Shown here: piece after piece, positions 42,485-51,360 of the stretch
Numbering within the stretch: the stretch's first letter is position 1
Layout: each line of letters starts with the position of its first letter
Source: Bradyrhizobium sp. U87765 SZCCT0048
GTDB lineage: Bacteria > Pseudomonadota > Alphaproteobacteria > Rhizobiales > Xanthobacteraceae
NCBI RefSeq assembly: GCF_018131225.1
Contig: NZ_JAFCMM010000004.1
Span: forward strand, 248,001-312,000
Length of the DNA stretch: 64,000 nucleotides
Reading direction: 5' to 3'
Translations under genes and position numbers: made by a program
Notes under the pieces: generated by a model
Told to the model about the DNA's origin: nothing
What the model saw: the letters and a program-made list of their open reading frames with translations, nothing else
Databases searched by the model: none

Positions 42485-43537
42485 ATGTCGATGAAAGCTG
42501 GATTGAACGCGGCGCTGGCCGTCGGATTCGCCGTCGTGCTTGCGCATCGTCCGGCGAGCGCCACCGAGCTGCTCGTCGCGACCTGGGGCGGCGGCGTCGA
42601 GAAGGTGTGGAAGACCGCGTTTGCCGACCCGTTTGAAAAGGAGACCGGCATCAAGGTCCGCATCGTGCCTGTCCCCACGCCGGACGCACAGCTGCGAACC
42701 CAGGCGGGTCATCCGCAATACAACGCCGTCATGGTGACCTATCCGCAGGGCGCCAACCTGATGCGGGATGGCCTGATCGAGATGTTCGATCCGGCAGCGC
42801 TTCCGGCAACGGCCGACACCAGTCCCGATGACCTGATGCGCGATGCGCAGGGCCGGCTCGCCGGCGCCAGTCCGTACTTCATGTACTACGGCATCGCCGT
42901 CAACACGGATCTCGCGAAGCCCGGTGATTTCTCGTCCTGGAGCGAGCTGGCGAATCCGAAGTGGAAGGAGAAGATCGCGATCACACGGCCGATCTACCTT
43001 TCGTCCTATGACCTGCCGATGTTGGCGAAGGCCGCGGGCGGTGATGTCAGGAATATCGAGCCGGGTCTGTCGCTGCTCAAGCAGGTCGTGCGCAACACGC
43101 TGACGACCTACACCTCGATCGCACACATGAACGGGCTTTTGACCCGCGGCGAAATCGCGGCGGGACCGTATTATTCCGGGCGGCTGTGGCATCTGCGGCA
43201 GCAGGGTGCGCGCAACGTCACCATGGTGGTGCCGCGCGAGGGTGCGCTGATGATCCCCTATCTGCTCGTGGTGCCCAGGGGCGCGCGCGACATGGAGGCG
43301 ACCACGCGCTTCCTGAACTATGTCTCGCAGGCCGAGCCGCAGGCGCGCGGCGCGGTGCTCGGCGGCTACCTGCCCCTCAACCGGACCGCCAAGCTGCCGC
43401 CGGAGGCGGAGGAGCAGATGGGCATGTCCCTGAAGGAGCTGATGTCGAAGCTTTATCGGCCGGACTGGGCCTACACCGCCGAGCATGAAGAAGAGCGCAT
43501 CAACATCATCGAGAAGCTGATCGCCGACACCAACTAG
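42485..43537 (+). CDS. Polyamine-type ABC substrate-binding protein (PotD-like)
   Basis: This 350-residue periplasmic protein has signal peptide 'MSMKAGLNAALAVGFAVVLAHRPASATE'. The body, 'LLVATWGGGVEKVWKTAFADPFEKETGIKVRIVPV' and 'QYNAVMVTYPQGANLMRDGLIEMFDP', fits group-I binding proteins for spermidine, putrescine or related cations (or iron). AAGGGAAG lies eight bases upstream of the chosen ATG; earlier in-frame GTG/ATG codons at 42458/42461 have no such site. Its position between transporter ATPase and catabolic enzymes links the ligand to the amidase and CoA ligase. Confidence 0.88.
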   Translation: MSMKAGLNAALAVGFAVVLAHRPASATELLVATWGGGVEKVWKTAFADPFEKETGIKVRIVPVPTPDAQLRTQAGHPQYNAVMVTYPQGANLMRDGLIEMFDPAALPATADTSPDDLMRDAQGRLAGASPYFMYYGIAVNTDLAKPGDFSSWSELANPKWKEKIAITRPIYLSSYDLPMLAKAAGGDVRNIEPGLSLLKQVVRNTLTTYTSIAHMNGLLTRGEIAAGPYYSGRLWHLRQQGARNVTMVVPREGALMIPYLLVVPRGARDMEATTRFLNYVSQAEPQARGAVLGGYLPLNRTAKLPPEAEEQMGMSLKELMSKLYRPDWAYTAEHEEERINIIEKLIADTN

Positions 43538-43625
43538 GGCCGGCAGGCCGTCATCGCACCGTCCGCGAAGCCGCGGGACGGATCCTATCGACCATCAGAC
43601 CCAGATCGCACGGGACCCCTGTTCC

Positions 43626-45293
43626 ATGAACGCTCAAGCTATGTCTCAAGACAACTTCATCGATACTCTGGCGGCGATGACGCCGGACCAGCGCAGGCAG
43701 GCCATCGAGGCCGCTCCCTTGCCCGCCAACATCGGGCACCTGCTCGATCAGGCGGCGGCGGACGCCGGCGATACGCTGGCCTGGAATTTCTTCGAGACCG
43801 GAGAGACGATCACTTACGCCGAGCTGGTTCGCGCGGTGAACCGCACAGCGAACGCACTGCGCGCCTGGGGCGTCACGCGCGGCGCCCATGTTGCGGTGAT
43901 GCTGCCCAACTGCCCGCAGATGCCGACGATCTGGCTCGCGCTGGCGCGTCTCGGCGCGGTGATGGTTCCTGTCAACGTGCGCTACACCCGTCGCGAGCTG
44001 CGTTACATCCTGGACGATTCCGAGGCTGGTTTCCTGATCTTGCACAGCGACTTCGCCGCGCTGCTGGCGGCGACGGCCGATGACACGGCGCCTCTGTCGG
44101 TCGCCGCCGACCGGATTGCACTGTTCGGCGGACGGGCCGAAGGCTTCGCCGGGCGGATCTGGGAAGACGAGGTGCGCGGTCACGCGGAGACGTTCGCCGC
44201 GGACGCATCGATCGGCCATGGCGACCTCATGAATATCCAGTATACGTCAGGCACGACCGGCTTCCCCAAGGGCTGCATGCTGACCCATCGCTACTGGCTG
44301 AGCGCGAGCAAGGTCAACGGGCTGCGCGACGGCAAGCGCTATGAGCGGGTTCTGGCCTCGACGCCGTTCTTCTATCTCGATCCGCAATGGCTGCTGCTGC
44401 TCGCCTTCCATCATCGCGGCACGCTGTATGTCGCGCAGCGCCAGAGCGCCAGCCGCTTCGCCGGCTGGCTGCGCGAGCACCGCATCAACTTCTGCCTGTT
44501 TCCGGAAGTGGTGTTCAAGCAGCCGGCGTGCCCCGACGACGGCACCTCCTATCTGCGGCGCGCCAACATCTATGGCGTGCGCAAGGAGATCCATCCCGAG
44601 CTGCGCCAGCGCTTCAGCGTTCCCGCGATGGAAGCGTTCGGCATGACGGAAACGGGCCCGACGCTGTTCGTGCCGCTCGAGGCGACGCAAATGATCGGGT
44701 CCGGCTCCTGCGGCGTGCCGACTGCGTTCCGTGAATGCCGCGTCGTCGACGAGGCCGGACAGGACGTACCGCGCGGCGAGATCGGCGAGCTGGTCGTGCG
44801 CGGTCCGGGCATGATGCTCGGCTACTACAAGAAGCCCGAGGCCAACGAGGCATCGTATTTCGGCGACTGGTTCCGCACCGGCGACCTGTTTCGCCAGGAC
44901 GAGAACGGCTTCTTCTACATCGTCGGCCGCCTCAAGGACATGGTGCGCAGGGCCGGCGAGAACATCGCGGCCCGCGAGGTCGAGGCGGTTTTGAAGAACC
45001 TGCCGGACGTGCACGACGCCGCTGTCATCGCCGTTCCCGACGACCTGCGCGGGCAGGAAGTGAAGGCCTATGTGGTGCTCCAGCCGCATGCCACGGCCGG
45101 CGTCCCGCCGACGCAACAGATCTTCGATCACTGCTCGCGCAACCTCGCAGCGTTCAAGGTGCCGCGCTATCTTGAGTTTGTCGATGCGCTGCCGAAGACT
45201 CCTTCGGAGAAAATCGCCAAGAGCGAGCTGATCCGCGCCAAGAGCGACCTGCGCGTTGGCGCGTATGACCGGGTCGACGGTCTCTGGCGCTAA
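43626..45293 (+). CDS. AMP-dependent acyl-CoA synthetase
   Basis: This 555-residue adenylate-forming enzyme converts a carboxylate, ATP and CoA to the acyl-CoA via an acyl-AMP. The P-loop is 'YTSGTTGFPKGCMLTHR', A5 is 'AFGMTETGP', A7 'DWFRTGDLF', A8 'GRLKDMVRRAGENIAAREVE', and the A10 lysine is in 'TPSEKIAKSEL'. 'PNCPQMPTIWLALARLGAVMVPVNVRYT' and 'FFYLDPQWLLLLAF' resemble crotonobetaine/carnitine-CoA ligases. Lying between a cation importer and an amidase, it probably activates the acid released from the imported compound. A second Met at 43641 is a possible start. Confidence 0.92.
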   Translation: MNAQAMSQDNFIDTLAAMTPDQRRQAIEAAPLPANIGHLLDQAAADAGDTLAWNFFETGETITYAELVRAVNRTANALRAWGVTRGAHVAVMLPNCPQMPTIWLALARLGAVMVPVNVRYTRRELRYILDDSEAGFLILHSDFAALLAATADDTAPLSVAADRIALFGGRAEGFAGRIWEDEVRGHAETFAADASIGHGDLMNIQYTSGTTGFPKGCMLTHRYWLSASKVNGLRDGKRYERVLASTPFFYLDPQWLLLLAFHHRGTLYVAQRQSASRFAGWLREHRINFCLFPEVVFKQPACPDDGTSYLRRANIYGVRKEIHPELRQRFSVPAMEAFGMTETGPTLFVPLEATQMIGSGSCGVPTAFRECRVVDEAGQDVPRGEIGELVVRGPGMMLGYYKKPEANEASYFGDWFRTGDLFRQDENGFFYIVGRLKDMVRRAGENIAAREVEAVLKNLPDVHDAAVIAVPDDLRGQEVKAYVVLQPHATAGVPPTQQIFDHCSRNLAAFKVPRYLEFVDALPKTPSEKIAKSELIRAKSDLRVGAYDRVDGLWR

Positions 45294-45310
45294 CTGGAAC
45301 TGGAGGGCCC

Positions 45311-46753
45311 ATGGACGAGATTTGGCAACAGCCGGCGCATCAACTGGCGCGTTTGATCCGGGAGCGGCGGCTGTCGTCGCGTGAGACGGTCGGCGCCGTG
45401 CTGGACCGGATCAAACGCCTGAACGGACCAGTCAACGCGTTCGCCCTGGTCGATGACGACCAGGCTCTGCGTAGCGCGGATGCCGCCGATGCGGAGATCC
45501 GCGCCGGCGTCAACTGCGGGGCGCTGCACGGCGTGCCCGTGCACGTCAAGGATCTGCTGCCGACCGCAGGGATGCGCACTGCGTTCGGCTCCGCTGCCTT
45601 CGCGGACAATGTCCCCGAGCGCGACGCCCGGGCGATCGCGCGGGTGCGGGAGGCCGGCGGCATCGTCATCGGCAAGACGACGACGCCGGAGCTTGGACAC
45701 AAGGTGCTCACGGACAGCCCCGTGCACGGCATCACGCGCAACCCCTGGTCGCCGGAGCATTCGCCCGGCGGATCCAGCGGCGGTGCGGCCGTCGCGGTGG
45801 CCATGGGCTTCGGCCCGCTCGGCGTCAGCACTGATGGCGCTGGATCGAGCCGTATTCCCGCGTCGTGCTGCGGCATCGTGGGCCTCAAGCCGACGATCGG
45901 CGCCGTTCCGCACGAGACCTCGCCGGATCTGTTCGGCTCGTTGACCTGCATCGGCAGCATGGCGCGTGACGTCGAGGACGTGGTCCTGCTCCACAATGTG
46001 ATGGCGGGCCCCGATCCGGGCGATCCCTGGTCCTATGGCGGTCGACAGAGCCCGCTGCGGCTGCCGGACGATCCGCTCGCCATCCTGCGCGGCCTGCGGG
46101 TGATGTGGCTGCCGCGCACGGTGAACAAGCATCTCGACGCCGATGTGGAAGCGCATTGCGCGCGGGCGGTCGCCCGCATGGCTGGCGAAGGGGCTATCGT
46201 TGTCGACGGGCCGGCGCAGTTCGACTGGGCGCTGGACGAAGCCCTGGTGCTGATGCGGTCCTATCAGGGCACGCGCTTCAAGGGCCTGCTCGGGCGCTGG
46301 CGCGACACGATGGATCCGACGACGGTGGCGTCGATCGAGGATGGCGGCAAGCTGTCCGCGGAGGCCTTGCGCCGTGCGCTGTTCGCGCGCACCGAGCTTC
46401 TGCGGCGTGTCCTGGCGCTGTTCGAGACCGCCGACGTGATCGTCACGCCGACGGTGTCGGTGCCGGCCCTGCCCGTCTCGCAGCGCGCCGACCAGCCCCT
46501 CATGGTCGATGGCGTCGCGGCCGGCTCGCTGCGCGAGGGCTGGTACAGTTACACGATCCCCTTCAATCCCAGCGGCAATCCGGCGATTTCGGTGCCTTGC
46601 GGCTTTGCCGCGAACGGCATTCCCGTCGGCCTGCAGATCGTCGCGCCGTGGCACGAGGAACAGCGTCTTGTCGCGCTGGCCGCGGCCTTGTCCCACTTGC
46701 AGCCGTGGCGGCATCTCTGGCCTTCACTCGCAATCGGAGCGGAACGCACATGA
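45311..46753 (+). CDS. Amidase (amidase signature family), second copy in region
   Basis: This 480-residue amidase is distinct from the one at 37.8 kb. The catalytic lysine is in 'VPVHVKDLLPTAG', the cis-serine in 'HSPGGSSGGAAVAV', and the nucleophile in 'STDGAGSSRIPAS'. The usual SDxGGS becomes TDGAGS, as in several family members. The C-terminal 'YTIPFNPSGNPAISVPCGFAANGIPVGLQIV' is the standard family ending. It follows the CoA ligase by 17 bp, with GGAGG before the ATG, and overlaps the next gene by four bases. It likely releases a carboxylate that the ligase activates. Order of reactions is inference. Confidence 0.92.
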   Translation: MDEIWQQPAHQLARLIRERRLSSRETVGAVLDRIKRLNGPVNAFALVDDDQALRSADAADAEIRAGVNCGALHGVPVHVKDLLPTAGMRTAFGSAAFADNVPERDARAIARVREAGGIVIGKTTTPELGHKVLTDSPVHGITRNPWSPEHSPGGSSGGAAVAVAMGFGPLGVSTDGAGSSRIPASCCGIVGLKPTIGAVPHETSPDLFGSLTCIGSMARDVEDVVLLHNVMAGPDPGDPWSYGGRQSPLRLPDDPLAILRGLRVMWLPRTVNKHLDADVEAHCARAVARMAGEGAIVVDGPAQFDWALDEALVLMRSYQGTRFKGLLGRWRDTMDPTTVASIEDGGKLSAEALRRALFARTELLRRVLALFETADVIVTPTVSVPALPVSQRADQPLMVDGVAAGSLREGWYSYTIPFNPSGNPAISVPCGFAANGIPVGLQIVAPWHEEQRLVALAAALSHLQPWRHLWPSLAIGAERT

Positions 46754-47601
46754 TCATCGACTATGGATGCCGGCCGCCAGTGCCGGAGTTCGCCCAAACC
46801 GGCTCGACGCATCTCAAGCGCTATCGCTCGATCTACGCATCGAGCGAGCGGGCGGTCGGTGATCGCGATGCGCACACGCTGGCGGACCTCATCGGGATGT
46901 ATGACAGCGTCGGCGCCGAGCACGTGGTCGTCAAGGCGCGCGATCTCGAAACCACGTTCGGCTGGCGCATCTCGAACGAGGACGTCGCGAAGTTCTGCAA
47001 GGACAACGGCCCGCGCTTCATCGGCTTCGCCGGTGTCGATCCGCACAAGGGAATGACAGCGGTTCGCGAGCTGGAAACCGCCGTGCGCGACCTCGGCCTG
47101 CGTGGTCTCAATCTGCAATGCTTCGAGCACAAGCTGGCGATCAACGACAAGCGTCTCTATCCGCTGTATGCGAAATGCGTCGAGCTCGACATTCCCGTCA
47201 ATCTCCACACCAGCATCAACTTCTCGACCGCGACGCTGATGGAGTATGGCCGTCCGATCCTGCTCGACGAGGTCATGGTGCATTTCCCGGACCTGCGGGT
47301 CTGCGCCGCGCCGCCCGGCTTTCCCTGGGTGCATGAACTGATCGGCGTCGCTTGGCGGCACGCCAATGTCCATATCGGGCTGGTGGCTGTCCGTCCGAAA
47401 TATCTCAACGTCGCCGGCTCGGGCTACGAGCCGCTGCTGCAATACGGCCGCACGATTCTCCAGGATCGCATCATCTTCGGCTCGTCCTATCCGATGATGC
47501 CGATCGAGCGCACGGTGCGCGAGGTCGAGGATCTGCCGCTCGACGACACCGTCAAGCGGAAGTGGTTGTACGGCAACGCGAAGAAATTCCTCCGCATCTG
47601 A
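46750..47601 (+). CDS. Amidohydrolase-fold (amidohydrolase_2-like) protein lacking the metal ligands
   Basis: This 283-residue TIM-barrel protein follows the amidohydrolase_2 pattern: 'GPRFIGFAGVDPHKGMTAVRELETAVRDLGLRGLNLQ', 'LYPLYAKCVELDIPVNLHTS' (H153) and 'HANVHIGLVAVRPKY'. The motifs that hold metal are altered. The N-terminal HxH is 'DYGCRPP' here, the 'AHxGxPW' histidine is 'APPGFPW', and 'FGSDYP' is 'FGSSYP' (S246 for Asp). Zinc-dependent hydrolysis or decarboxylation therefore seems unlikely unless another site is used. The start overlaps the amidase stop by four bases, so the two are co-translated. It may be a binding or accessory protein, or a metal-independent enzyme. Confidence 0.8.
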   Translation: MIIDYGCRPPVPEFAQTGSTHLKRYRSIYASSERAVGDRDAHTLADLIGMYDSVGAEHVVVKARDLETTFGWRISNEDVAKFCKDNGPRFIGFAGVDPHKGMTAVRELETAVRDLGLRGLNLQCFEHKLAINDKRLYPLYAKCVELDIPVNLHTSINFSTATLMEYGRPILLDEVMVHFPDLRVCAAPPGFPWVHELIGVAWRHANVHIGLVAVRPKYLNVAGSGYEPLLQYGRTILQDRIIFGSSYPMMPIERTVREVEDLPLDDTVKRKWLYGNAKKFLRI

Positions 47602-47626
47602 TGCTGCTGGGCAGGGAGCGGTGGTG

Positions 47627-48532
47627 ATGACTCGATCGATTGGACTGCAGGCGCCGCTCCCGGTGCCGGCCGAGGAGCGGCGGCGACGGCTGCGGACGCG
47701 TCTCGTTCGCGGCGTCATGCTGCTGCCCGCCCTGCTGCTGCTGGCGTTCTTCTTCGTCAGCATCGGCAGGATGATCGCGATGACGGTCGTCGATAGCAAT
47801 GGCCTGACGCTGGCGTTGTATCGCGAGTTCATCGCCCGGCCGGACTATCTCGGGATCTATGTCCGCACGATCGTCGTGTCGCTGGCCGTGACGGCGCTCA
47901 GCATCGTCGCCGGCTATCCGATCGCATACGGCATCTGGCGTTACCCCGGCAATCGCAACATTCTAATGATCCTGGTCATCCTGCCATGGCTGGTGAGCAT
48001 CGTGGTGCGCACCTATGGCTGGATCGTCATCCTCGGGCCACGGGGGCTCGTCAACGAATGGCTCAAATGGGCGGGCGTGATCGAGAGCCCGATCCGGCTG
48101 ATGTTCAATACCACCGGCGTCATCATCGGGCTGGTCCACGTCTTGATGCCGTTCATGATCATTTCGGTGCTGACCGTGCTGCTGCATCTGGACAAGAGCC
48201 TCGATGAAGCCAGCAAGAGCCTCGGCGCGCGGCCGTGGTATGGCTTCTGCCGCGTGACGCTGCCCCTGTCCCTGCCGGGTATCGTGTCCGGCGCGATCCT
48301 GGTGTTCCTGATGTCGACCGGCGCGATCGTCACGCCGATCCTGCTCGGCGGCGTGCAGGATCGCATGGTCGGGACGCAGATCTATCAGGAAGCGATCCAG
48401 ACGTTCAATTTCCCGAAGGCCTCGATGCTGGCCTTCCTGCTGCTGCTCTCGGGGGTGGCTGTGGCGCTGCCATTGCAATGGCTCGAGCGCAGGCTGACGG
48501 CATGGTCTCGCAGCCGGAGGACGGCGTCATGA
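47627..48532 (+). CDS. Polyamine-type ABC permease (PotB-like)
   Basis: This 301-residue inner-membrane permease has six spans. 'MLLPALLLLAFFFVSIGRMIAMTVVDSNG' is the first span and loop. The coupling helix loop 'DKSLDEASKSLGARPWYGFCRVTLPLSLPGIVSGAILVFLMSTGAIVTPILLGG' is the PotB pattern. AGGGAG eight bases before the ATG decides this start over two upstream GTG codons. It overlaps the next permease by four bases. Permeases being last, after the catabolic genes, is unusual gene order for such an importer. Confidence 0.92.
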   Translation: MTRSIGLQAPLPVPAEERRRRLRTRLVRGVMLLPALLLLAFFFVSIGRMIAMTVVDSNGLTLALYREFIARPDYLGIYVRTIVVSLAVTALSIVAGYPIAYGIWRYPGNRNILMILVILPWLVSIVVRTYGWIVILGPRGLVNEWLKWAGVIESPIRLMFNTTGVIIGLVHVLMPFMIISVLTVLLHLDKSLDEASKSLGARPWYGFCRVTLPLSLPGIVSGAILVFLMSTGAIVTPILLGGVQDRMVGTQIYQEAIQTFNFPKASMLAFLLLLSGVAVALPLQWLERRLTAWSRSRRTAS

Positions 48533-49326
48533 AGAGCGTGGTGTGGGGACGCATCGGCTTGTGGGGGCTGATCCTCTTTCTGCCGGCGCCGATCCTGATC
48601 GTGGCGGCGGCGTCGTTCAGCGATGCCGGCTACATCCGGTTTCCACCCGGTGCGCTGTCGCTGCGCTGGTATGCGGAATTTCTGTCGGACCCGCGCTGGC
48701 TGGAAGGCCTGATGGTCAGCCTCGGCCTTGCGGCGGCCGGCGCCGTCGTCAGCACGCTGTCGGCGTTCACGGCGGCCCTGGTCGTGGTCCGGGGAGACAG
48801 GCGATGGACCGGCCTGTTCGAGACCGCCGTGCTGATGCCGATCCTGTTTCCCCATGCCGCGCTCGGCATTGCGATGCTGGCGCTGATGTCGATGTTCAAG
48901 ATCTACGGCACCTTCGCGGGGCTGCTCCTCGCACACTGCATCATCACGCTGCCTTACGCCTATCGGCCGATCGCCGTCTCGTTGCGCAAGCTGGATCCGT
49001 CCATGGCGGAAGCTTCGCTCAGCCTCGGCGCCCGCCACTGGTCGACGTTCTGGCGTGTCACGGTGCCGCTGGTGCGGCCGGGGCTGGTCACGGCCCTGCT
49101 GTTCAGCTTCATACTGTCGTTCGACGAGGTGACCGTGACCATGTTCCTTGTCGGTCCCGACGTCACGACGCTCCCGGTGCAGATCTACTCGTTCATTCAG
49201 GAAAGCGGCACGCCGGTCGTTGCGGCGATTTCGACGACGCTGGTGCTGTTCACGATGGTCATGATCTTGCTGATCGAGCGGCTCGTCGGGGTGCAGTTCT
49301 TTGTCGAGCCGGACAGGGCGCGGTGA
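48529..49326 (+). CDS. Polyamine-type ABC permease (PotC-like)
   Basis: This 265-residue permease has about six spans. The coupling loop 'LRKLDPSMAEASLSLGARHWSTFWRVTVPLVRPGLVTALLFSFILSFDEVTVTMFLVGP' is diagnostic of PotC-type subunits (EAA motif then SFDE). GGAGG lies eight bases before the ATG, which overlaps the PotB-like stop as ATGA. It completes the importer and is the last gene of the LysR-linked operon. Confidence 0.92.
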   Translation: MKSVVWGRIGLWGLILFLPAPILIVAAASFSDAGYIRFPPGALSLRWYAEFLSDPRWLEGLMVSLGLAAAGAVVSTLSAFTAALVVVRGDRRWTGLFETAVLMPILFPHAALGIAMLALMSMFKIYGTFAGLLLAHCIITLPYAYRPIAVSLRKLDPSMAEASLSLGARHWSTFWRVTVPLVRPGLVTALLFSFILSFDEVTVTMFLVGPDVTTLPVQIYSFIQESGTPVVAAISTTLVLFTMVMILLIERLVGVQFFVEPDRAR

Positions 49327-49524
49327 GATTGATCGTCCTGTCGCTTGCGGCAGCCCGGCACCGGTGTTGACACGAACCGCGCTCCATTGCTCGATATTTC
49401 CAGGGCTGCCTTCGCATCGGGTTCGTTGTTGCCGCGGCCTGTGTCGCCCTGTTAATCAGGACGCTTCCAGGCCGCCGGCACCGCTTCCGGTGCCCGCGAC
49501 CTGGCGCCGGGGGCGAGGCGACGC

Positions 49525-51045
49525 ATGCGAATGTTTCGCGCTTTGTGGTGTGCGATGGCTGCGCTGCTGCTATCCAGCGGCAGCCATGCCCAGACGTTCG
49601 GCTGGTCCTGCCAGCCCAAATGCATTGACGCCGGCGTGAACTGGAGCGGTGGCCGCCACTACCTGTTCAAGGGCAACCAGTACGTCAGATATACCGGAGA
49701 GGACGCGGACGACTATTACCCGCGTCCGATCGCCGGCTCCTGGAGCGGCTTTCCGGCCGCGTGGTCGGCCGGCATCAACGCGGCCGTCGACTGGGGCAAT
49801 GGCAAGGCCTATTTTTTCAGTGGCCGCGAGTATCTGCGTTTTGATATCGCCGCGGACAAGGCCGATGGCGGCTATCCACGTCCGATCGCGGGAAACTGGA
49901 ACGGCTTCGCGGCGACGTGGTCGTCCGGCATCGATGCGGCCGTCAAATGGAGCGCCGGCAAGGTCTATTTCTTCAGAGGTAGCGAATATCTGCGCTTCGA
50001 CGTCACAACGGAGAAGGTCGACGAGGGTTTTCCGCGGCCGATCGCGGGAAACTGGCCAGGCTTCCCGCACGACTGGTCGAGCGGTATCGATGCGGCCGTC
50101 AACTGGGGCGACGGCACGATCTATTTCTTTCGGGGCGATCGCTATGTCCGCTATGACGTCACGCCCGATGGAAAGTTCGGCTACACCGGCGCACGATCGG
50201 TCCCGGGAAACTGGACGGTCTTTGCCGAGCCGCCACGCGTGGACCTCAACGAAACCTACGTGACCGTTCCGGTCACTGCGCGCGGCCTCGGTGGGCAGGT
50301 CCATGGCGGGCCGATGATCCTCACCTTCTATCGGCCCAAGGGTGCCGGGCCGTTCCCGGCGGTGATCTACAGCCATGGCAGGCGGCCCTACAATCGCGAA
50401 TTTCCAATGCGTCGCCGCGAGTCCGAGATTGCCGAGGCATGGCTGCGCCGCGGCTTCAGCTTCTTCATCGCGACGCGTCTCGGTTATGGCGGCACAGGCC
50501 TCGATCCCGATGTCGAGGAAAACGGCGGCTGTGCCAAAGCGCAGTATGAACCAGGCGCCAGAGCCGCGGTGGAGCAGGCGGTGGCCGCGGTGACCTACGC
50601 GCGGACGCTTCCGTTCGTCGATCGCAACCGCATCATTCTTGCCGGAAACTCGACCGGTGGATTGGCCATGATGGTCGCTGCGGGCACGCCGATGCCCGAG
50701 GGCGTGCTCGGTGCAGTGAACTACGCCGGCGGTGCAGGCGGCGGCGTCCTTGGAGTCGGTCACCCCTGTAATGAGCCGGATCTCCGCGCTCTGATGGTCA
50801 AATATGGCCACACGGCGCGCCTGCCGATGTTGTGGCTCTATGCCAGCGATGACGCGTTCTGGGGACCGGCCTTGCCGCGCCTGTGGTACGCGGATTTTGT
50901 CAAAGCCGGCGGCAAAGCCGAATTTCAGGAAATCGAGAACGGCGGCCATGGCCACGATGTGGTCAGCCATCCGGAGGTCTGGGGCCCGGCGGTCGATGCC
51001 TTTCTTGCCAGGCTCGGCCTGAGGCCGGCGGCCGCCCGGCGGTGA
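49525..51045 (+). CDS. Secreted four-repeat hemopexin domain fused to an alpha/beta hydrolase
   Basis: This 506-residue protein has a signal peptide (ALWCAMAALLLSSGSHAQ). Residues about 34-235 are four hemopexin repeats of about 50 residues. Each starts (S)GI(D/N)AAV(D/K/N)W and has a Y(F/L)F-G-x-x-Y-(V/L)-R-(Y/F)-D core and, in the first three, a PRPIAG-W-GFP ending. This should make a four-bladed propeller. Residues about 240-500 are a dienelactone-hydrolase-like domain: 'PAVIYSHGRRPYN', nucleophile S376 in 'AGNSTGG', acid D442 or D443 in 'YASDDAFWGP', and histidine 475 or 477 in 'GGHGHDV'. A complete catalytic triad is therefore plausible. Hemopexin repeats mediate binding to haem, metal or extracellular matrix in other proteins. 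It is monocistronic; substrate unknown. Confidence 0.85.
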   Translation: MRMFRALWCAMAALLLSSGSHAQTFGWSCQPKCIDAGVNWSGGRHYLFKGNQYVRYTGEDADDYYPRPIAGSWSGFPAAWSAGINAAVDWGNGKAYFFSGREYLRFDIAADKADGGYPRPIAGNWNGFAATWSSGIDAAVKWSAGKVYFFRGSEYLRFDVTTEKVDEGFPRPIAGNWPGFPHDWSSGIDAAVNWGDGTIYFFRGDRYVRYDVTPDGKFGYTGARSVPGNWTVFAEPPRVDLNETYVTVPVTARGLGGQVHGGPMILTFYRPKGAGPFPAVIYSHGRRPYNREFPMRRRESEIAEAWLRRGFSFFIATRLGYGGTGLDPDVEENGGCAKAQYEPGARAAVEQAVAAVTYARTLPFVDRNRIILAGNSTGGLAMMVAAGTPMPEGVLGAVNYAGGAGGGVLGVGHPCNEPDLRALMVKYGHTARLPMLWLYASDDAFWGPALPRLWYADFVKAGGKAEFQEIENGGHGHDVVSHPEVWGPAVDAFLARLGLRPAAARR

Positions 51046-51059
51046 TGGATCAACGGCCG

Positions 51060-51252
51060 TGACGTCCCGTCTGCGAGGCGGCCGGGCTTCGCCGCCGGTC
51101 GCGCGTCTTGTCGCGCGACCGCGCTGTTGTCGCGACAGGCGCAGCGCGTTCACGAGCGCCGACAGCGCGGCTGGCTGATGCCGACGCGTGGGATAGCTGC
51201 GTTCACGGGCGACCATCGCAAACGCGGCGAGATCGTTCAGTTCGCTCTGCAT
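51060..51252 (-). pseudogene. Remnant of a LysR-type regulator gene
   Basis: The first 20 codons (MQSELNDLAAFAMVARERSY) match the start of LysR regulators exactly. About 13 bases of the helix-turn-helix then appear lost and the frame shifts: 'RVGISQP' is read in another frame and 'ALSALVNALR' in the first frame again. These together make the LysR recognition-helix motif GISQPALS. After that only decayed Arg-rich sequence remains, and no effector domain exists. The remnant lies head to head with the metallo-beta-lactamase-fold gene it may once have regulated. Confidence 0.6.
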
Positions 51253-51360
51253 GATTTATGAATTTTCCTCATCACGTCATCCTGGGTCGCAGGTCTATCG
51301 TCATAAAGTCCGCTGTCCTAGGCTCGGTCAATACCGAGGCACAGGCGAGAAGGTGGCCCC

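Noticed and set aside
49600..50220. Direct DNA repeats suggesting a satellite or CRISPR-like array
   Set aside because: They are the coding repeats of the hemopexin domain; spacing is codon-based and the copies are diverged. No CRISPR array exists in the window.
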